From contig JAJDTU010000005.1 of assembly GCA_022826965.1 (NCBI GenBank), positions 186,001 through 250,000 on the forward strand: a stretch of 64,000 nt of DNA, in the 5' to 3' direction. Both the position numbers and the translations under genes were made by a program. Position 1 is the first letter of the stretch; every line of letters begins with the position of its first letter. The DNA comes from Dehalococcoidia bacterium. GTDB taxonomy: Bacteria; Chloroflexota; Dehalococcoidia; Bin125. The notes under the pieces are model-generated. The model saw only the letters and a list, made by a program, of their open reading frames with translations, did no database searches and was not told the DNA's origin. This document shows, piece after piece, positions 42,931 through 51,346 of the stretch.

Positions 42931-42936
42931 ACTGTA
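42931..42936 (-). promoter_or_regulatory. TACAGT -10 box before the O-methyltransferase, leaderless-type
   Basis: On the minus strand TACAGT ends 6 bases before the ATG at 42924, the same geometry as gatB and yvcK. No Shine-Dalgarno sequence lies between. Confidence 0.5.
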
Positions 42937-43000
42937 CCTGCGGGAGAGAAACGTTCCGCGGCGTCTTGCCCCTTGAGGGATTGGCCATAACACTATGCAA

Positions 43001-43014
43001 ACAGTCGAGACTGT
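43001..43014. promoter_or_regulatory. Inverted repeat in the HU gene promoter region
   Basis: ACAGTC-GA-GACTGT is a perfect 6-bp inverted repeat just after a possible -10 sequence TATGCA (42994-42999) and 39 bases before the HU start. It could be an operator or a hairpin at the mRNA 5' end. Confidence 0.4.
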
Positions 43015-43052
43015 ATGTGGCAACCACGACCAAGCGTGAATCGAGGGTGAAC

Positions 43053-43370
43053 ATGGCAGACGCGAAGCCCAAGACCAAGGCGCAGATGGCGAAGGCAATC
43101 GAAGCGAAAACGGATATCGCTAGCCGAGATGTGAATGAGGTGCTCGACGCCCTAGCCGAGGTCGTCCTGGAAGACCTGGCGGTCGATGGTCCTGGCTCCG
43201 TCACCGTCGCCGGGCTGCTCAAGGTCGACATTGTCGCCCAGACGGCCCGCCCCGAGCGCGAAGGACGCAATCCCGCTACCGGTGAGACCATCACTATCGC
43301 CGCGCGGCCCGCACTCGACCGCGGCAAGGTTCGCGTGCGCGCGCTGAAGCGCCTGCGCGACGTCCTCTAA
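43053..43370 (+). CDS. HU-family DNA-binding protein
   Basis: A 105-residue HU/IHF-like nucleoid protein. It has the helix-turn-helix dimer core (TKAQMAKAIEAKTDIASRDVNEVLDALAEVV, seen in parts) and the beta-arm with the conserved REGRNPATGE, which inserts Pro into the minor groove. GAGGG lies about 6 bases before ATG 43053. The frame is open 42 codons further upstream, but no start or ribosome site there is convincing. An inverted repeat lies in its promoter region. Confidence 0.92.
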   Translation: MADAKPKTKAQMAKAIEAKTDIASRDVNEVLDALAEVVLEDLAVDGPGSVTVAGLLKVDIVAQTARPEREGRNPATGETITIAARPALDRGKVRVRALKRLRDVL

Positions 43371-43391
43371 TCCCCCGATCCCGAGCTCTCG

Positions 43392-44585
43392 ATGCCACCG
43401 CTTCCGCCGACGCATAAGGCCGGGCGGGAGCTGATCGAGCGGCTCGCACCACACGCAGAGTTTCTATCGCAGCAGGCAGCGGCGCGCGACCGTGACGCTG
43501 GATTTCCATTCGCGTCGTTCGATCTCTTGCGCGAGATTGGCTGGATCGCGGCCCCAATCCCCCGCGAGTACGGCGGCGGAGAATGTTCCCTCGCGGACCT
43601 CGTCGCGGCGCAGACCGCGCTCGCCAAGATCGACATGGCGCTTGCCTTCTCGTGCGGCATGCACCTGATGTCGGTCGGTTCCGAGCGTTCGAACCTGAAC
43701 TGGCCCGCACAACTCCGCGATCGCATTTTTCGTTCTGTGGTGCAAGAAGGCGCGCTCTGCAATCAGGTCGCGTCGGAACCGGAGCTCGGCTCGCCGCAGG
43801 GCGGCGGCCGACCACAAACGGCATTGACCCCAGACGGACCCGGTCGCTGGCGGATCAACGGGCGTAAGTCGTTCACCACCCTGGCCCCCGACCTGACCTG
43901 GTTCCTAACCTATTGCGCACTCGAGGACGGCTCGGGCATGCTCGCGCGGGTCGCGGTACATCGAGACTCGCCCGGCTTGCGCATTGAAGAAACTTGGGAC
44001 GTCGTCGGATTGCGCTCGACCGGTTCGCACGACGTCTGGTACGAGAACATCGCCGTCACCGACGACGAGTTCCTGGTCAAGCAGGATCCGGCCAGGTCCG
44101 GACAGCGGCACGGCGATTTCGCCTGGTTCGCGCTGCTGGTCTCGGCCGCGTCGCTCGGCGTCGCCGAAGCGGCTCGCGACTACACGGTCGAGTTCGCCCG
44201 CAATCGCCGCCCCGGCGGCGCTCCGGGCGTGATTGGAAGTCTGCCTACCGTGAGAGCGCAGGTCGGCGAGATCGATCTGCGAATCATGACTGCCCGTGCC
44301 TTGCTCCACGAAACCGCCTCGGCCTGGGACACGCTCGACGCCGAGTCAAGAAGCAGTATTGGGCCTCGCGTCGCTGCAGCGAAGCTGCACACCAGCGATT
44401 CCGCCGTCGATGTCGTCGATCGCTGTATGAGGCTGGTTGGCGGCATCTCGCTGCACCGGTCCGAGCCGCTGGAGCGCTACTACCGCGACGTCCGAGGTCC
44501 TCTGCACAACCCGCCGATCACTCCACGCGGGCTTGAAGTGATCGCCTCCGCGGCGCTCGATCCGCTGCCCGAATCTACTTCTTGA
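43392..44585 (+). CDS. Acyl-CoA dehydrogenase-family flavoprotein
   Basis: A 397-residue protein with the three-domain acyl-CoA dehydrogenase fold. Visible: IAAPIPREYGGGECSLADL in the helical N-domain, NQVASEPELGSPQGGG and DVVGLRSTGSHDVWYEN in the middle beta-domain, and VGGISLHRSEPLERYYRDVRG at the C-terminus. The SEPELGSPQGGG and PLERYYRDVR features are also seen in flavin monooxygenases of this fold (DszC/SfnC type), so oxygenation is possible instead of dehydrogenation. Its end overlaps the convergent second dehydrogenase by 11 bases. Confidence 0.88.
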   Translation: MPPLPPTHKAGRELIERLAPHAEFLSQQAAARDRDAGFPFASFDLLREIGWIAAPIPREYGGGECSLADLVAAQTALAKIDMALAFSCGMHLMSVGSERSNLNWPAQLRDRIFRSVVQEGALCNQVASEPELGSPQGGGRPQTALTPDGPGRWRINGRKSFTTLAPDLTWFLTYCALEDGSGMLARVAVHRDSPGLRIEETWDVVGLRSTGSHDVWYENIAVTDDEFLVKQDPARSGQRHGDFAWFALLVSAASLGVAEAARDYTVEFARNRRPGGAPGVIGSLPTVRAQVGEIDLRIMTARALLHETASAWDTLDAESRSSIGPRVAAAKLHTSDSAVDVVDRCMRLVGGISLHRSEPLERYYRDVRGPLHNPPITPRGLEVIASAALDPLPESTS

Positions 44586-45723
44586 ACGTCGACAGCAGCC
44601 GTTGCGCGACGGCCAGGCGATCGTGATCGGTACTCCCGGTTCCGAGCTGGAGCCAACGGAGTTCTCTCGCCCAGCGTTCGAGGGGAAGATCGGCCGAACC
44701 AGCGGCGGCGCCGTGTAGGGACATCGCGCGCTCGACCACGTCGACCGCCGCACTCGTCGCGAACGCGGTCGCCTCTAACCCAACAGCCTCGACCGGGTCG
44801 GAGCCCCGCAGGTACATGGCCCGTGAAGCGGAAACGGCGATCTCGTTGTCGGCGAGCGCGAGCTTCGCGCGTTCCCCCTGCGCCAGCGGCAGGCCGCGCT
44901 CCCGCCGCGACCAGACGACGCTGCGGCACATGTCCTGCGCCGCAGACGCGATCCCGGTGACGTGCGCTGCCGTAAACAGTCGACGCCGCATCACGAGATC
45001 GTTCGCGAATGACGGTCCCTGACCCGGTTTACCGAGCAGATTCGACTCAGGCACCTTGACCGCGGAGAGATTGAGTTCCATCGTGTCGCGACCGGTCGCG
45101 ATCGTTGGCCAGCGACGCCAGTGCTGAAATCCCTCGCGGTCTGTTTCGACGAGGATCGCGGAGACCCCGCTCCGCTCGCCCGGAACCTCTTCGGTGTTGG
45201 CGTAGACGATGCCGAACGCCGCGTCTGATGCGTCCGCCACGAACAATTTTGTGCCGTCGAGCATCCAGCCTCGCGGATGCTTCTGAGCGCGAATGCGAAC
45301 TCCGTCCGTCGGCAAATGCTCGAGATCGGGATCTTCGAGTCCTCGAAAGCATGTCGCATCGCGGTTCAGCAGGGGCGCGAGAAATCTCTGTTTCTGCTCG
45401 TCAGCGGCGGCGTAGAGCTGCGGGGGTGGATCGGGATCGAACAACCCGTAGGCCGGATTGAGCACTCCGGCCCGGTGTTGCGACAGCTCCTCCGCAATCC
45501 GCAGGCGGTCGGTGTCGGAGAGCACGTTGCCGGGGCCGACGTCAGCCGCCGGCGGCGCCATCAAGTGTGCGATGCCGAGTTCGGCGGCCCGGGCCAGGAG
45601 TTGCTCATGGACGTCGGCAGGGAGTCGCGGCGCATTGGGTTCGACGCGCTTCTCCTGCAGCCAGAGTTCCCGCCGGACAAAGCGGCGGACCGCATTGACG
45701 ATGAGGTCGAGTTCTTCACTCAC
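44575..45723 (-). CDS. Acyl-CoA dehydrogenase-family protein
   Basis: A 382-residue member of the acyl-CoA dehydrogenase family. Recognised by LGIAHLMAPP, RIAEELSQHRAGVLNPAYG, the beta-domain segment GWMLDGTKLFVADAS and a C-terminal helix block AMSLHGAAAGSADLPLERWARELRW. It is more divergent than its neighbour. I set the start at the GTG at 45723, just after the stop of the upstream CoA-transferase (32-base gap); the longer frame overlaps that gene. It is probably co-transcribed with the CoA-transferase, suggesting an acyl-CoA activation and oxidation pair. Confidence 0.83.
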   Translation of the reverse strand: MSEELDLIVNAVRRFVRRELWLQEKRVEPNAPRLPADVHEQLLARAAELGIAHLMAPPAADVGPGNVLSDTDRLRIAEELSQHRAGVLNPAYGLFDPDPPPQLYAAADEQKQRFLAPLLNRDATCFRGLEDPDLEHLPTDGVRIRAQKHPRGWMLDGTKLFVADASDAAFGIVYANTEEVPGERSGVSAILVETDREGFQHWRRWPTIATGRDTMELNLSAVKVPESNLLGKPGQGPSFANDLVMRRRLFTAAHVTGIASAAQDMCRSVVWSRRERGLPLAQGERAKLALADNEIAVSASRAMYLRGSDPVEAVGLEATAFATSAAVDVVERAMSLHGAAAGSADLPLERWARELRWLQLGTGSTDHDRLAVAQRLLSTFKK

Positions 45724-45754
45724 GATCCACCGTCCGGCCACGACCTGCCATTGT

Positions 45755-46969
45755 TCAGCCGAGCGCGCCACTGGCGGCCAGGTCTGCCAACTCGTCGTCC
45801 GACAGTCCCAGCTCTTGCAACACTTCGTGCGTATGCTGTCCCGTCTTCGGAGCCGGTCCGCGCGGCCCGACATCCGCCCCGGCAATGTCGAACGGCGTGT
45901 TCAACGTCCGGAACGGTCCTTCTGGACCATCGATCTCAGTCCAGGCGTTCATTGCTTCCATCTGCGGGTCGTGGATCACTTCGGGCAGCTCAGCAACCGG
46001 CGCCCACGTCAGTGCTTCGGCGTTGAGCAGGGGCGTCCATTCCGCCAGCGTCTTTGAACTGAACACCTCGCGCATGGCGCCCGTCAGTTCCGCGGTGTGT
46101 TCCCTCCGCCCCATGAGCGTCGAGAAGCGATCGTCTTGCATCCAATCAGCTTGTCCCATGGCGCGGCAAGTCGGAATCCAGTGACGGTCGGGGGTCGGCA
46201 TGATCAGCATCAACCAGCGACCGTCGGCGGTCTCGTAGTGGTTGAATAGCGGGTTGCCCGGCATGACCCGGTCGATACGCGACGGCTGGTCTTGCAGGAT
46301 CAACGATGGCGCGATATCGGCGCCGATCGTCCAGACGCCGGTGCGTTGCAGCGTGACTTCCACGTACTGACCCTCGTCCGACAGGTCTCGCAACCGGAGC
46401 GCCGCGAGCGTCCCGGAGAGCAGGTTGAGCGAAGTGGTGTGGTCTCCCTGGCCAGGCCGGCAGGGCATCGGCGAGCCGTCCGGATCACCCATCAGGCTCA
46501 TGATTCCGGAACGTCCCCAGAACGCGGAGTGATCGAACGCCATCATCGCGTTGTCGGGACCGCGCGTGCCGTAACCGGTCAGCACGACATAGATCAGTCG
46601 AGGATTGACCTCCTTGAGCGATTCCCAGGAAAGGTCATAGCGGGCGATGCGAGGCGCGGTGAGGTTAGTGATGAAGATGTCCGCCTCGGCGATCATTCGC
46701 TTCACGACATCGCTGCCGCCCGGAGCTTCCAGCGAGAGCGCCACACCGCGCTTGCCGCGATTGTCAAGCTCGTAAGGCGCATCCACATCAACGTCCGAGT
46801 CGAAGTCCGGCTTCCGGCTCGCCATCATGAAGCTGTGCCAGGGATCGCCGACGGGATTCTCGACCTTGACGACATCCGCACCCAGATCCGCCATCAGAGC
46901 CGCCGCCGAAGGCGCCGCCAGCCAGTTCGCAACCTCAATCACACGAATCCCCTCAAGCGGCGCAACCAT
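45755..46969 (-). CDS. Class III (CaiB/BaiF) CoA-transferase with Glu in place of the usual Asp
   Basis: A 404-residue CaiB/BaiF protein. The N-terminal motif VIEVANWLAAPSAAALMADLGADVVKVE is seen in parts, with TNLTAPRIARYDLSWESLK and YVVLTGYGTRGPD following. In the position of the catalytic Asp (GQxxDV in formyl-CoA transferase) it has Glu204 in GQYVEVTLQ. This may keep activity with a longer acid or mark an altered reaction. Upstream an AAGGGGA sequence lies before ATG 46969. It heads an operon with the following acyl-CoA dehydrogenase. Confidence 0.88.
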   Translation of the reverse strand: MVAPLEGIRVIEVANWLAAPSAAALMADLGADVVKVENPVGDPWHSFMMASRKPDFDSDVDVDAPYELDNRGKRGVALSLEAPGGSDVVKRMIAEADIFITNLTAPRIARYDLSWESLKEVNPRLIYVVLTGYGTRGPDNAMMAFDHSAFWGRSGIMSLMGDPDGSPMPCRPGQGDHTTSLNLLSGTLAALRLRDLSDEGQYVEVTLQRTGVWTIGADIAPSLILQDQPSRIDRVMPGNPLFNHYETADGRWLMLIMPTPDRHWIPTCRAMGQADWMQDDRFSTLMGRREHTAELTGAMREVFSSKTLAEWTPLLNAEALTWAPVAELPEVIHDPQMEAMNAWTEIDGPEGPFRTLNTPFDIAGADVGPRGPAPKTGQHTHEVLQELGLSDDELADLAASGALG

Positions 46970-47047
46970 ATTCGTCCCCTTCGTTAGCTTGCAGTCCGAT
47001 CCTACCCGTCACTGCGCTTCGCCGCGCCGATTTCAAAGGAGTCGTCC

Positions 47048-48412
47048 ATGCAGCACCGACCGACCGCCGCCAGGGTTCCCGATCCCGGGATCCGCGCCCT
47101 GTTCACTCGCGAAGCTCGCTGGCAAGCCTGGCTCGACGTCGAAGCCGCGCTCGCGCGCGCCGAAGCGGAACTGAACATGATTCCCGCCGACGCCGCGGTC
47201 GAAATCGCCGACCATTGCCGCCTCGAGCTGCTCGACATCGACAACATCGAGGCCGGACTGGCCGTCACGGCGCATCCGCTGGTCCCGCTGATCTGGGAGC
47301 TGGATCGCATCCTCGGCGACGAGGTCGGCGGCTACGTGCACTGGGGGGCGACAACCCAGAACATCACCCAGACCGGCGACATCATCCAGCTTCGCGCCGC
47401 CCACGAGATCATCCTCGGTCAGATCGGTCAGGTACTGTCGCTGCTCGCACCGCTTGCGGAGCGCCATGCCGACGATCCCTGCGCCGGGCGCACCCATGGT
47501 CAACACGCCGTCCCGGCGACGTTCGGTTACAAGGTCGGCGCCTGGATCGACGAACTCTGCCGACACGTCGAGCGGCTGCGCAGCGCCGAACCACGCGTCT
47601 TCGTTGCCATGCTGGGCGGCGCGGCCGGCACACTGGCATCGTTCGGAGCGCCGGGCCTGGCGGTGCACGAAGGCATGGCCAGGCATCTCGGGCTGCTGCC
47701 AATGCCGGTTCCCGGTCGCACCAGCCACGACCACCACGCCGAGTACGCCGCCATCCTCGCCATGCTGGCCGCAACCTGCCGCAAGATCGCCGACGAGACA
47801 TACACATTGATGAAGCCCGAGTTCGGCGAGATCGAGGAGCCGGTACCGCCCGGCACCGTCGGCAGCAGCACGATGCCGCAGAAACGCAATCCCAAGCTCT
47901 CGCAGGACATCCGTGCCGCCGCAGCGCAGGTCACGACGCTCTTCCCACTCGCCCTCGATGCGATGCGCACCGAGCACGAGGCCGACGGTTCGACCAGCGT
48001 CATGGTCGAGCGCGTGGTGCACGGCTCAATCGAGCTGGTCGGAGACATCCTCGCGCGGTTGACGCTGCTGTTCGACGGCATCGACGTCAAGCCGGAACGC
48101 ATGAGAGAGAACCTCAATCTCTCCGGGGGTTTGATCATGAGCGAGCGGATCATGCTCGCCCTCGGCGAGCAGCTTGGCCGACAGCGCGCTCACGACATTG
48201 TCTACGAGCACGCCCAGGACGCCGCTGTGCAAGACGTCTCATTCCGCGACCTGCTGGTCGGAGACGAGGAAGTCCGTCGCCATCTGAGCGAGGAAGAGCT
48301 GGACCACCTGCTGGATCCGGCGACCTACACCGGAGCCTGCGGCGAGATCGCACGTCTGCAGGCCCGACGTGCCCGTGAAGTCGCCGAACGCCTAGAATCC
48401 GCCCAGAGTTGA
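47048..48412 (+). CDS. Adenylosuccinate lyase/carboxymuconate cycloisomerase-family lyase
   Basis: A 454-residue member of the fumarase/aspartase superfamily. The signature loop is GSSTMPQKRNPKLSQD near residue 275; other conserved blocks are HWGATTQNITQTGD and AGRTHGQHAVPATFGYK. The C-terminal ADSL-type domain is present. The length and motifs fit 3-carboxy-cis,cis-muconate cycloisomerase-like or adenylosuccinate lyase-like proteins. The catabolic setting favours the first, but this is uncertain. AAAGGAG lies 7 bases before ATG 47048. Confidence 0.85.
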   Translation: MQHRPTAARVPDPGIRALFTREARWQAWLDVEAALARAEAELNMIPADAAVEIADHCRLELLDIDNIEAGLAVTAHPLVPLIWELDRILGDEVGGYVHWGATTQNITQTGDIIQLRAAHEIILGQIGQVLSLLAPLAERHADDPCAGRTHGQHAVPATFGYKVGAWIDELCRHVERLRSAEPRVFVAMLGGAAGTLASFGAPGLAVHEGMARHLGLLPMPVPGRTSHDHHAEYAAILAMLAATCRKIADETYTLMKPEFGEIEEPVPPGTVGSSTMPQKRNPKLSQDIRAAAAQVTTLFPLALDAMRTEHEADGSTSVMVERVVHGSIELVGDILARLTLLFDGIDVKPERMRENLNLSGGLIMSERIMLALGEQLGRQRAHDIVYEHAQDAAVQDVSFRDLLVGDEEVRRHLSEEELDHLLDPATYTGACGEIARLQARRAREVAERLESAQS

Positions 48413-48443
48413 GCGGATCGTTCCCACTGGAATCGAGCAGATC

Positions 48444-49127
48444 ATGTTGAAATGGATCGTCCCTGTTTCGCGCAAGCAAGGCGTCGAGCGTGAGTCGTTC
48501 TTCGAGTTCTGGCGCTGCGTTCACGCGCCGCACGTGGCCAATCTGGCCAAGCCGGTGCGGTATTGCGTCACGTTCTTCGACAGCCCCGGCACGCTCGGCG
48601 GACCTCCCACGACCGATGAGATGCCCTACGACGGCGTCGCCGAACTCTGGTTCCGCAACTTCGAGCACTTCAACGAGGCATTCGGTGAAGATCGCGGCGG
48701 GCTACGCGGCATCGACGGCTTCGGCGACATGATCGAGCCGACCACCGACGGATTGTTCACGACCGAGAACATCATCGTCGACTCGGAAACGCCCGAGGAT
48801 GCCTGCAAATGGGTCGCGTTCGTCAAGAAGGGCGACGGCGTGACGCGCGAGCAACTCTTCGCCGCCTGGACCGATGGACACTCGCCTCGCGTCCGCAACA
48901 ACATCGCTCGCGCCGAGGGCCGCTGCCTGCGCTACACGACCTCTCACGCCAACCACGGCGCTGAAGGCGGTCCCTGGGACGGCGTCGCGGAGCTCTGGTA
49001 CACCGACGCGGACGCCGCAGCCAAGGCCTTGCCGCCCTCGGACGAACCGGGCGACCCCTTCCCGCCGCTGATCGACGCGGCGGCGACCGTCATCCTCCAG
49101 GGCAAGGAAATCGTGGTCGTCTCGTAG
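48444..49127 (+). CDS. EthD-domain protein, duplicated ferredoxin-like fold
   Basis: A 227-residue protein with two EthD-like alpha/beta-barrel units. Unit 1 (about residues 2-105) starts MLKWIVPVSRKQGVERESFFEFW and contains HAPHV; unit 2 (about 120-227) starts CKWVAFVKKGDGVTREQLFAAWTDGHSPRV. Both share the pattern FxxxWxxxHxPxV and end in a YDGVAELWF or WDGVAELWY strand. EthD-like proteins assist degradation of ethers and related compounds or degrade reactive intermediates. It lies between a lyase and an LLM enzyme gene on the same strand, so an operon is likely. Confidence 0.82.
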   Translation: MLKWIVPVSRKQGVERESFFEFWRCVHAPHVANLAKPVRYCVTFFDSPGTLGGPPTTDEMPYDGVAELWFRNFEHFNEAFGEDRGGLRGIDGFGDMIEPTTDGLFTTENIIVDSETPEDACKWVAFVKKGDGVTREQLFAAWTDGHSPRVRNNIARAEGRCLRYTTSHANHGAEGGPWDGVAELWYTDADAAAKALPPSDEPGDPFPPLIDAAATVILQGKEIVVVS

Positions 49128-49160
49128 ACTTCAAGGGAACTCGACACGAACGGAGCCCGC

Positions 49161-50498
49161 ATGAAATTCGGAATCTTCTACGAACACCAACTGCCCAAGC
49201 CATGGGGCGAGGGACAGGAACAGCAACTCTTCCAGGACGCACTCGATCAGGTCGAGCTCGCCGACAATCTCGGCATCGACCACGCATGGGAGGTCGAGCA
49301 CCACTTTCTCGAGGAATACTCCCACTCCTCGGCGCCCGAGGTCTTCCTAGCGGCCGCGTCGCAGCGAACCAAGAACATCCGCCTCGGACACGGCATCGTC
49401 CTGATGCCGCCGGGCTACAACCATCCCGCTCGCGTGGCCGAGCGGATCGCCACACTCGACCTCGTCTCCAACGGCCGCGTCGACTTCGGCACCGGCGAGT
49501 CCGCCTCCCGGGCTGAGCTCGAGGGCTACCGGATCAATCCGGAAGAGCGGCGCTCGATGTGGCTCGAGACGGTTGAGCAGGTCGCCAACATGCTGGCCAT
49601 GAACCCGTACCCGGGTTACGAGGGCCAGTACTTCTCGATGCCGACGCGCAACGTCGTGCCCAAGCCGGTACAGAAACCGCACCCGCCGCTCTGGGTCGCC
49701 TGCTCCAACCGTGACACGATTCACCTGGCAGCCAAGCTCGGCATCGGCGCGCTCACCTTCGCTTTCATCGACCCGGCCGAGGCCGAGCACTGGGTCAACG
49801 ACTACTACGAGACGATCAAGACCGAGTGCGTACCAATCGGCCACTCGGTCAATGCGAACATCGCCATGGTCTCCTCGTTCTCTGTGCACCCCGACGCCGC
49901 CGAGGCCGAAGCTCGCGGCGGAGATGGCTTCCGCTTCTTCCAGTTCGCGCTCGGTCACCACTACGCCGCCGGCATGCACAAGCCCGGCCGGACCAACATC
50001 TGGAAGGCCTGGGAGCAGGTCCGCGACACCTGGCCACCGCAGGGCGGCGAGGGTGGCATCGGCACACCCGACGAACTGCGCGAGCACCTACGCATCTTCT
50101 CCGAGTGCGGCGTCGACCAGTCGGTCTTTATCCAGCAAGCGGGCAACAACCGCCACGAGCACATCTGCGACTCACTCGAGACCTTCGCACGCGACGTGAT
50201 GCCCGAGTTCAAGGAGTTCGAGGCGGAGCGCGAAGCGAAGAAGCAGGAAGAGCTCGCGCCGTACATCGAGGAAGCGTTCAAACGAAAAGCCGAGCGCAAC
50301 GAGATGATGGCGGAACTCTCCGACGATGACATTCCGGTCTACGGACCCTACGGATTCGACGTCGTCGCCAGCGAAACGCAGAGCGAATCCGACTTCCACC
50401 ACGAGGGCGCGGAAGAGCGCGCCCGCGAGCAGATGGAGCGCTTCGAACAGACGAAAAAGACGGCCAACCTCGCCGTCGAGCTGGGAGCGACCGACTAG
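49161..50498 (+). CDS. LLM-class flavin-dependent oxidoreductase
   Basis: A 445-residue luciferase-like monooxygenase, longer than the F420 type and closer to the FMNH2-dependent branch. It begins MKFGIFYEHQLP; DNLGIDHAWEVEHHFLEEYSHSSAPEVF and LGHGIVLMPPGYNHPARVAERIATLDLVSNGRVDFGTGES are typical (split as HHFLEEYSHSS and NGRVDFGTGES). The C-terminal 80 residues are a charged helical extension. GGAG lies 5 bases before ATG 49161. It is the third gene of a run with the lyase and EthD genes, a plausible monooxygenation pathway. Confidence 0.9.
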   Translation: MKFGIFYEHQLPKPWGEGQEQQLFQDALDQVELADNLGIDHAWEVEHHFLEEYSHSSAPEVFLAAASQRTKNIRLGHGIVLMPPGYNHPARVAERIATLDLVSNGRVDFGTGESASRAELEGYRINPEERRSMWLETVEQVANMLAMNPYPGYEGQYFSMPTRNVVPKPVQKPHPPLWVACSNRDTIHLAAKLGIGALTFAFIDPAEAEHWVNDYYETIKTECVPIGHSVNANIAMVSSFSVHPDAAEAEARGGDGFRFFQFALGHHYAAGMHKPGRTNIWKAWEQVRDTWPPQGGEGGIGTPDELREHLRIFSECGVDQSVFIQQAGNNRHEHICDSLETFARDVMPEFKEFEAEREAKKQEELAPYIEEAFKRKAERNEMMAELSDDDIPVYGPYGFDVVASETQSESDFHHEGAEERAREQMERFEQTKKTANLAVELGATD

Positions 50499-51346
50499 CT
50501 CGACTCGCTCGTCGCCCCGACCACGGTTCGAAGAAACGCGGTCACGTTCTCCGCTGTCCGCTCTGGATGCTGGACGTGGGGAAAGTGGCCGCAGTCGTCC
50601 CAGACGTGAATCTCCGCATTCGCGAAGGTCTCACGCTGACGCTCGGCGTATCGCCAGCTGATGAACGGATCCTTGCGGCCGAAGATCACGAGGGTCGGGA
50701 TGTCGCGCGGCGAGAGCGCTAGACGCAGGATCTTCGCGTCGTCGAAGTTGGTGTTGCGGTAAAGCTCCAGCGTCACGCGACGCGTGGCGCGGTCGTCCTC
50801 GGTGATCAATTCATCAAGCCACTGCGGGTTCAATCCGCGAGGATTGCCCAACCGCATGAACAGCTTGAACAGCCGGCGAGTCGTGATGAACTGAAGAATC
50901 TCCCCAGCATGCTTCTTGCGCCAGATGTTGGCCACCAGGTTGCCCCGGTAGTCCTCAAGCACGCCACCATCGAGGATCGTGATCGAGCGGCACTTGTCCG
51001 GGTTCATCGCCGCCCACATCAACCCGGTCTGGCTGTGGAAGCTATGCAGCACCAGATGAACGCGCTTGATCCCAAGCGCATCGATCGCCGGCGCTAACCA
51101 GGTTTGGTAGCCCTCGATCGAGTACGGAAAATCGTCCGGCTTGTCGGCTCGCCCGAAACCGGGCAGATCAAACGCGACGGAGCGCGTAATCTTCGCCATC
51201 TCGGGCAGCAGCCACTGAAAGTCGCGTCCCGATCCGGGAACGCCGTGCAGGCAGACGACGGCTTCCTCGTCCTCGGACGCGCCGGCATACGTGACGAGTC
51301 CAGCGACGCCGTTAATCGAGAGTCGGGATTCTCGAAGACTGGACAT
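50495..51346 (-). CDS. Alpha/beta hydrolase with atypical nucleophile elbow
   Basis: A 283-residue alpha/beta-hydrolase with the oxyanion motif CLHGVPGSG and the later segments AFDLPGFGRADKP, IPTLVIFGRKDPFI and DDCGHFPHVQHPE (catalytic Asp and His). The expected GxSxG elbow reads LHSFHSQTG: Ser102 is flanked by Leu-His and Phe-His instead of Gly, and another Ser is at 105. The enzyme may be active with an altered elbow or may be a binding protein. Its start overlaps the end of the zinc-ribbon gene by 35 bases; the stop overlaps the LLM gene by four. Confidence 0.83.
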   Translation of the reverse strand: MSSLRESRLSINGVAGLVTYAGASEDEEAVVCLHGVPGSGRDFQWLLPEMAKITRSVAFDLPGFGRADKPDDFPYSIEGYQTWLAPAIDALGIKRVHLVLHSFHSQTGLMWAAMNPDKCRSITILDGGVLEDYRGNLVANIWRKKHAGEILQFITTRRLFKLFMRLGNPRGLNPQWLDELITEDDRATRRVTLELYRNTNFDDAKILRLALSPRDIPTLVIFGRKDPFISWRYAERQRETFANAEIHVWDDCGHFPHVQHPERTAENVTAFLRTVVGATSESS

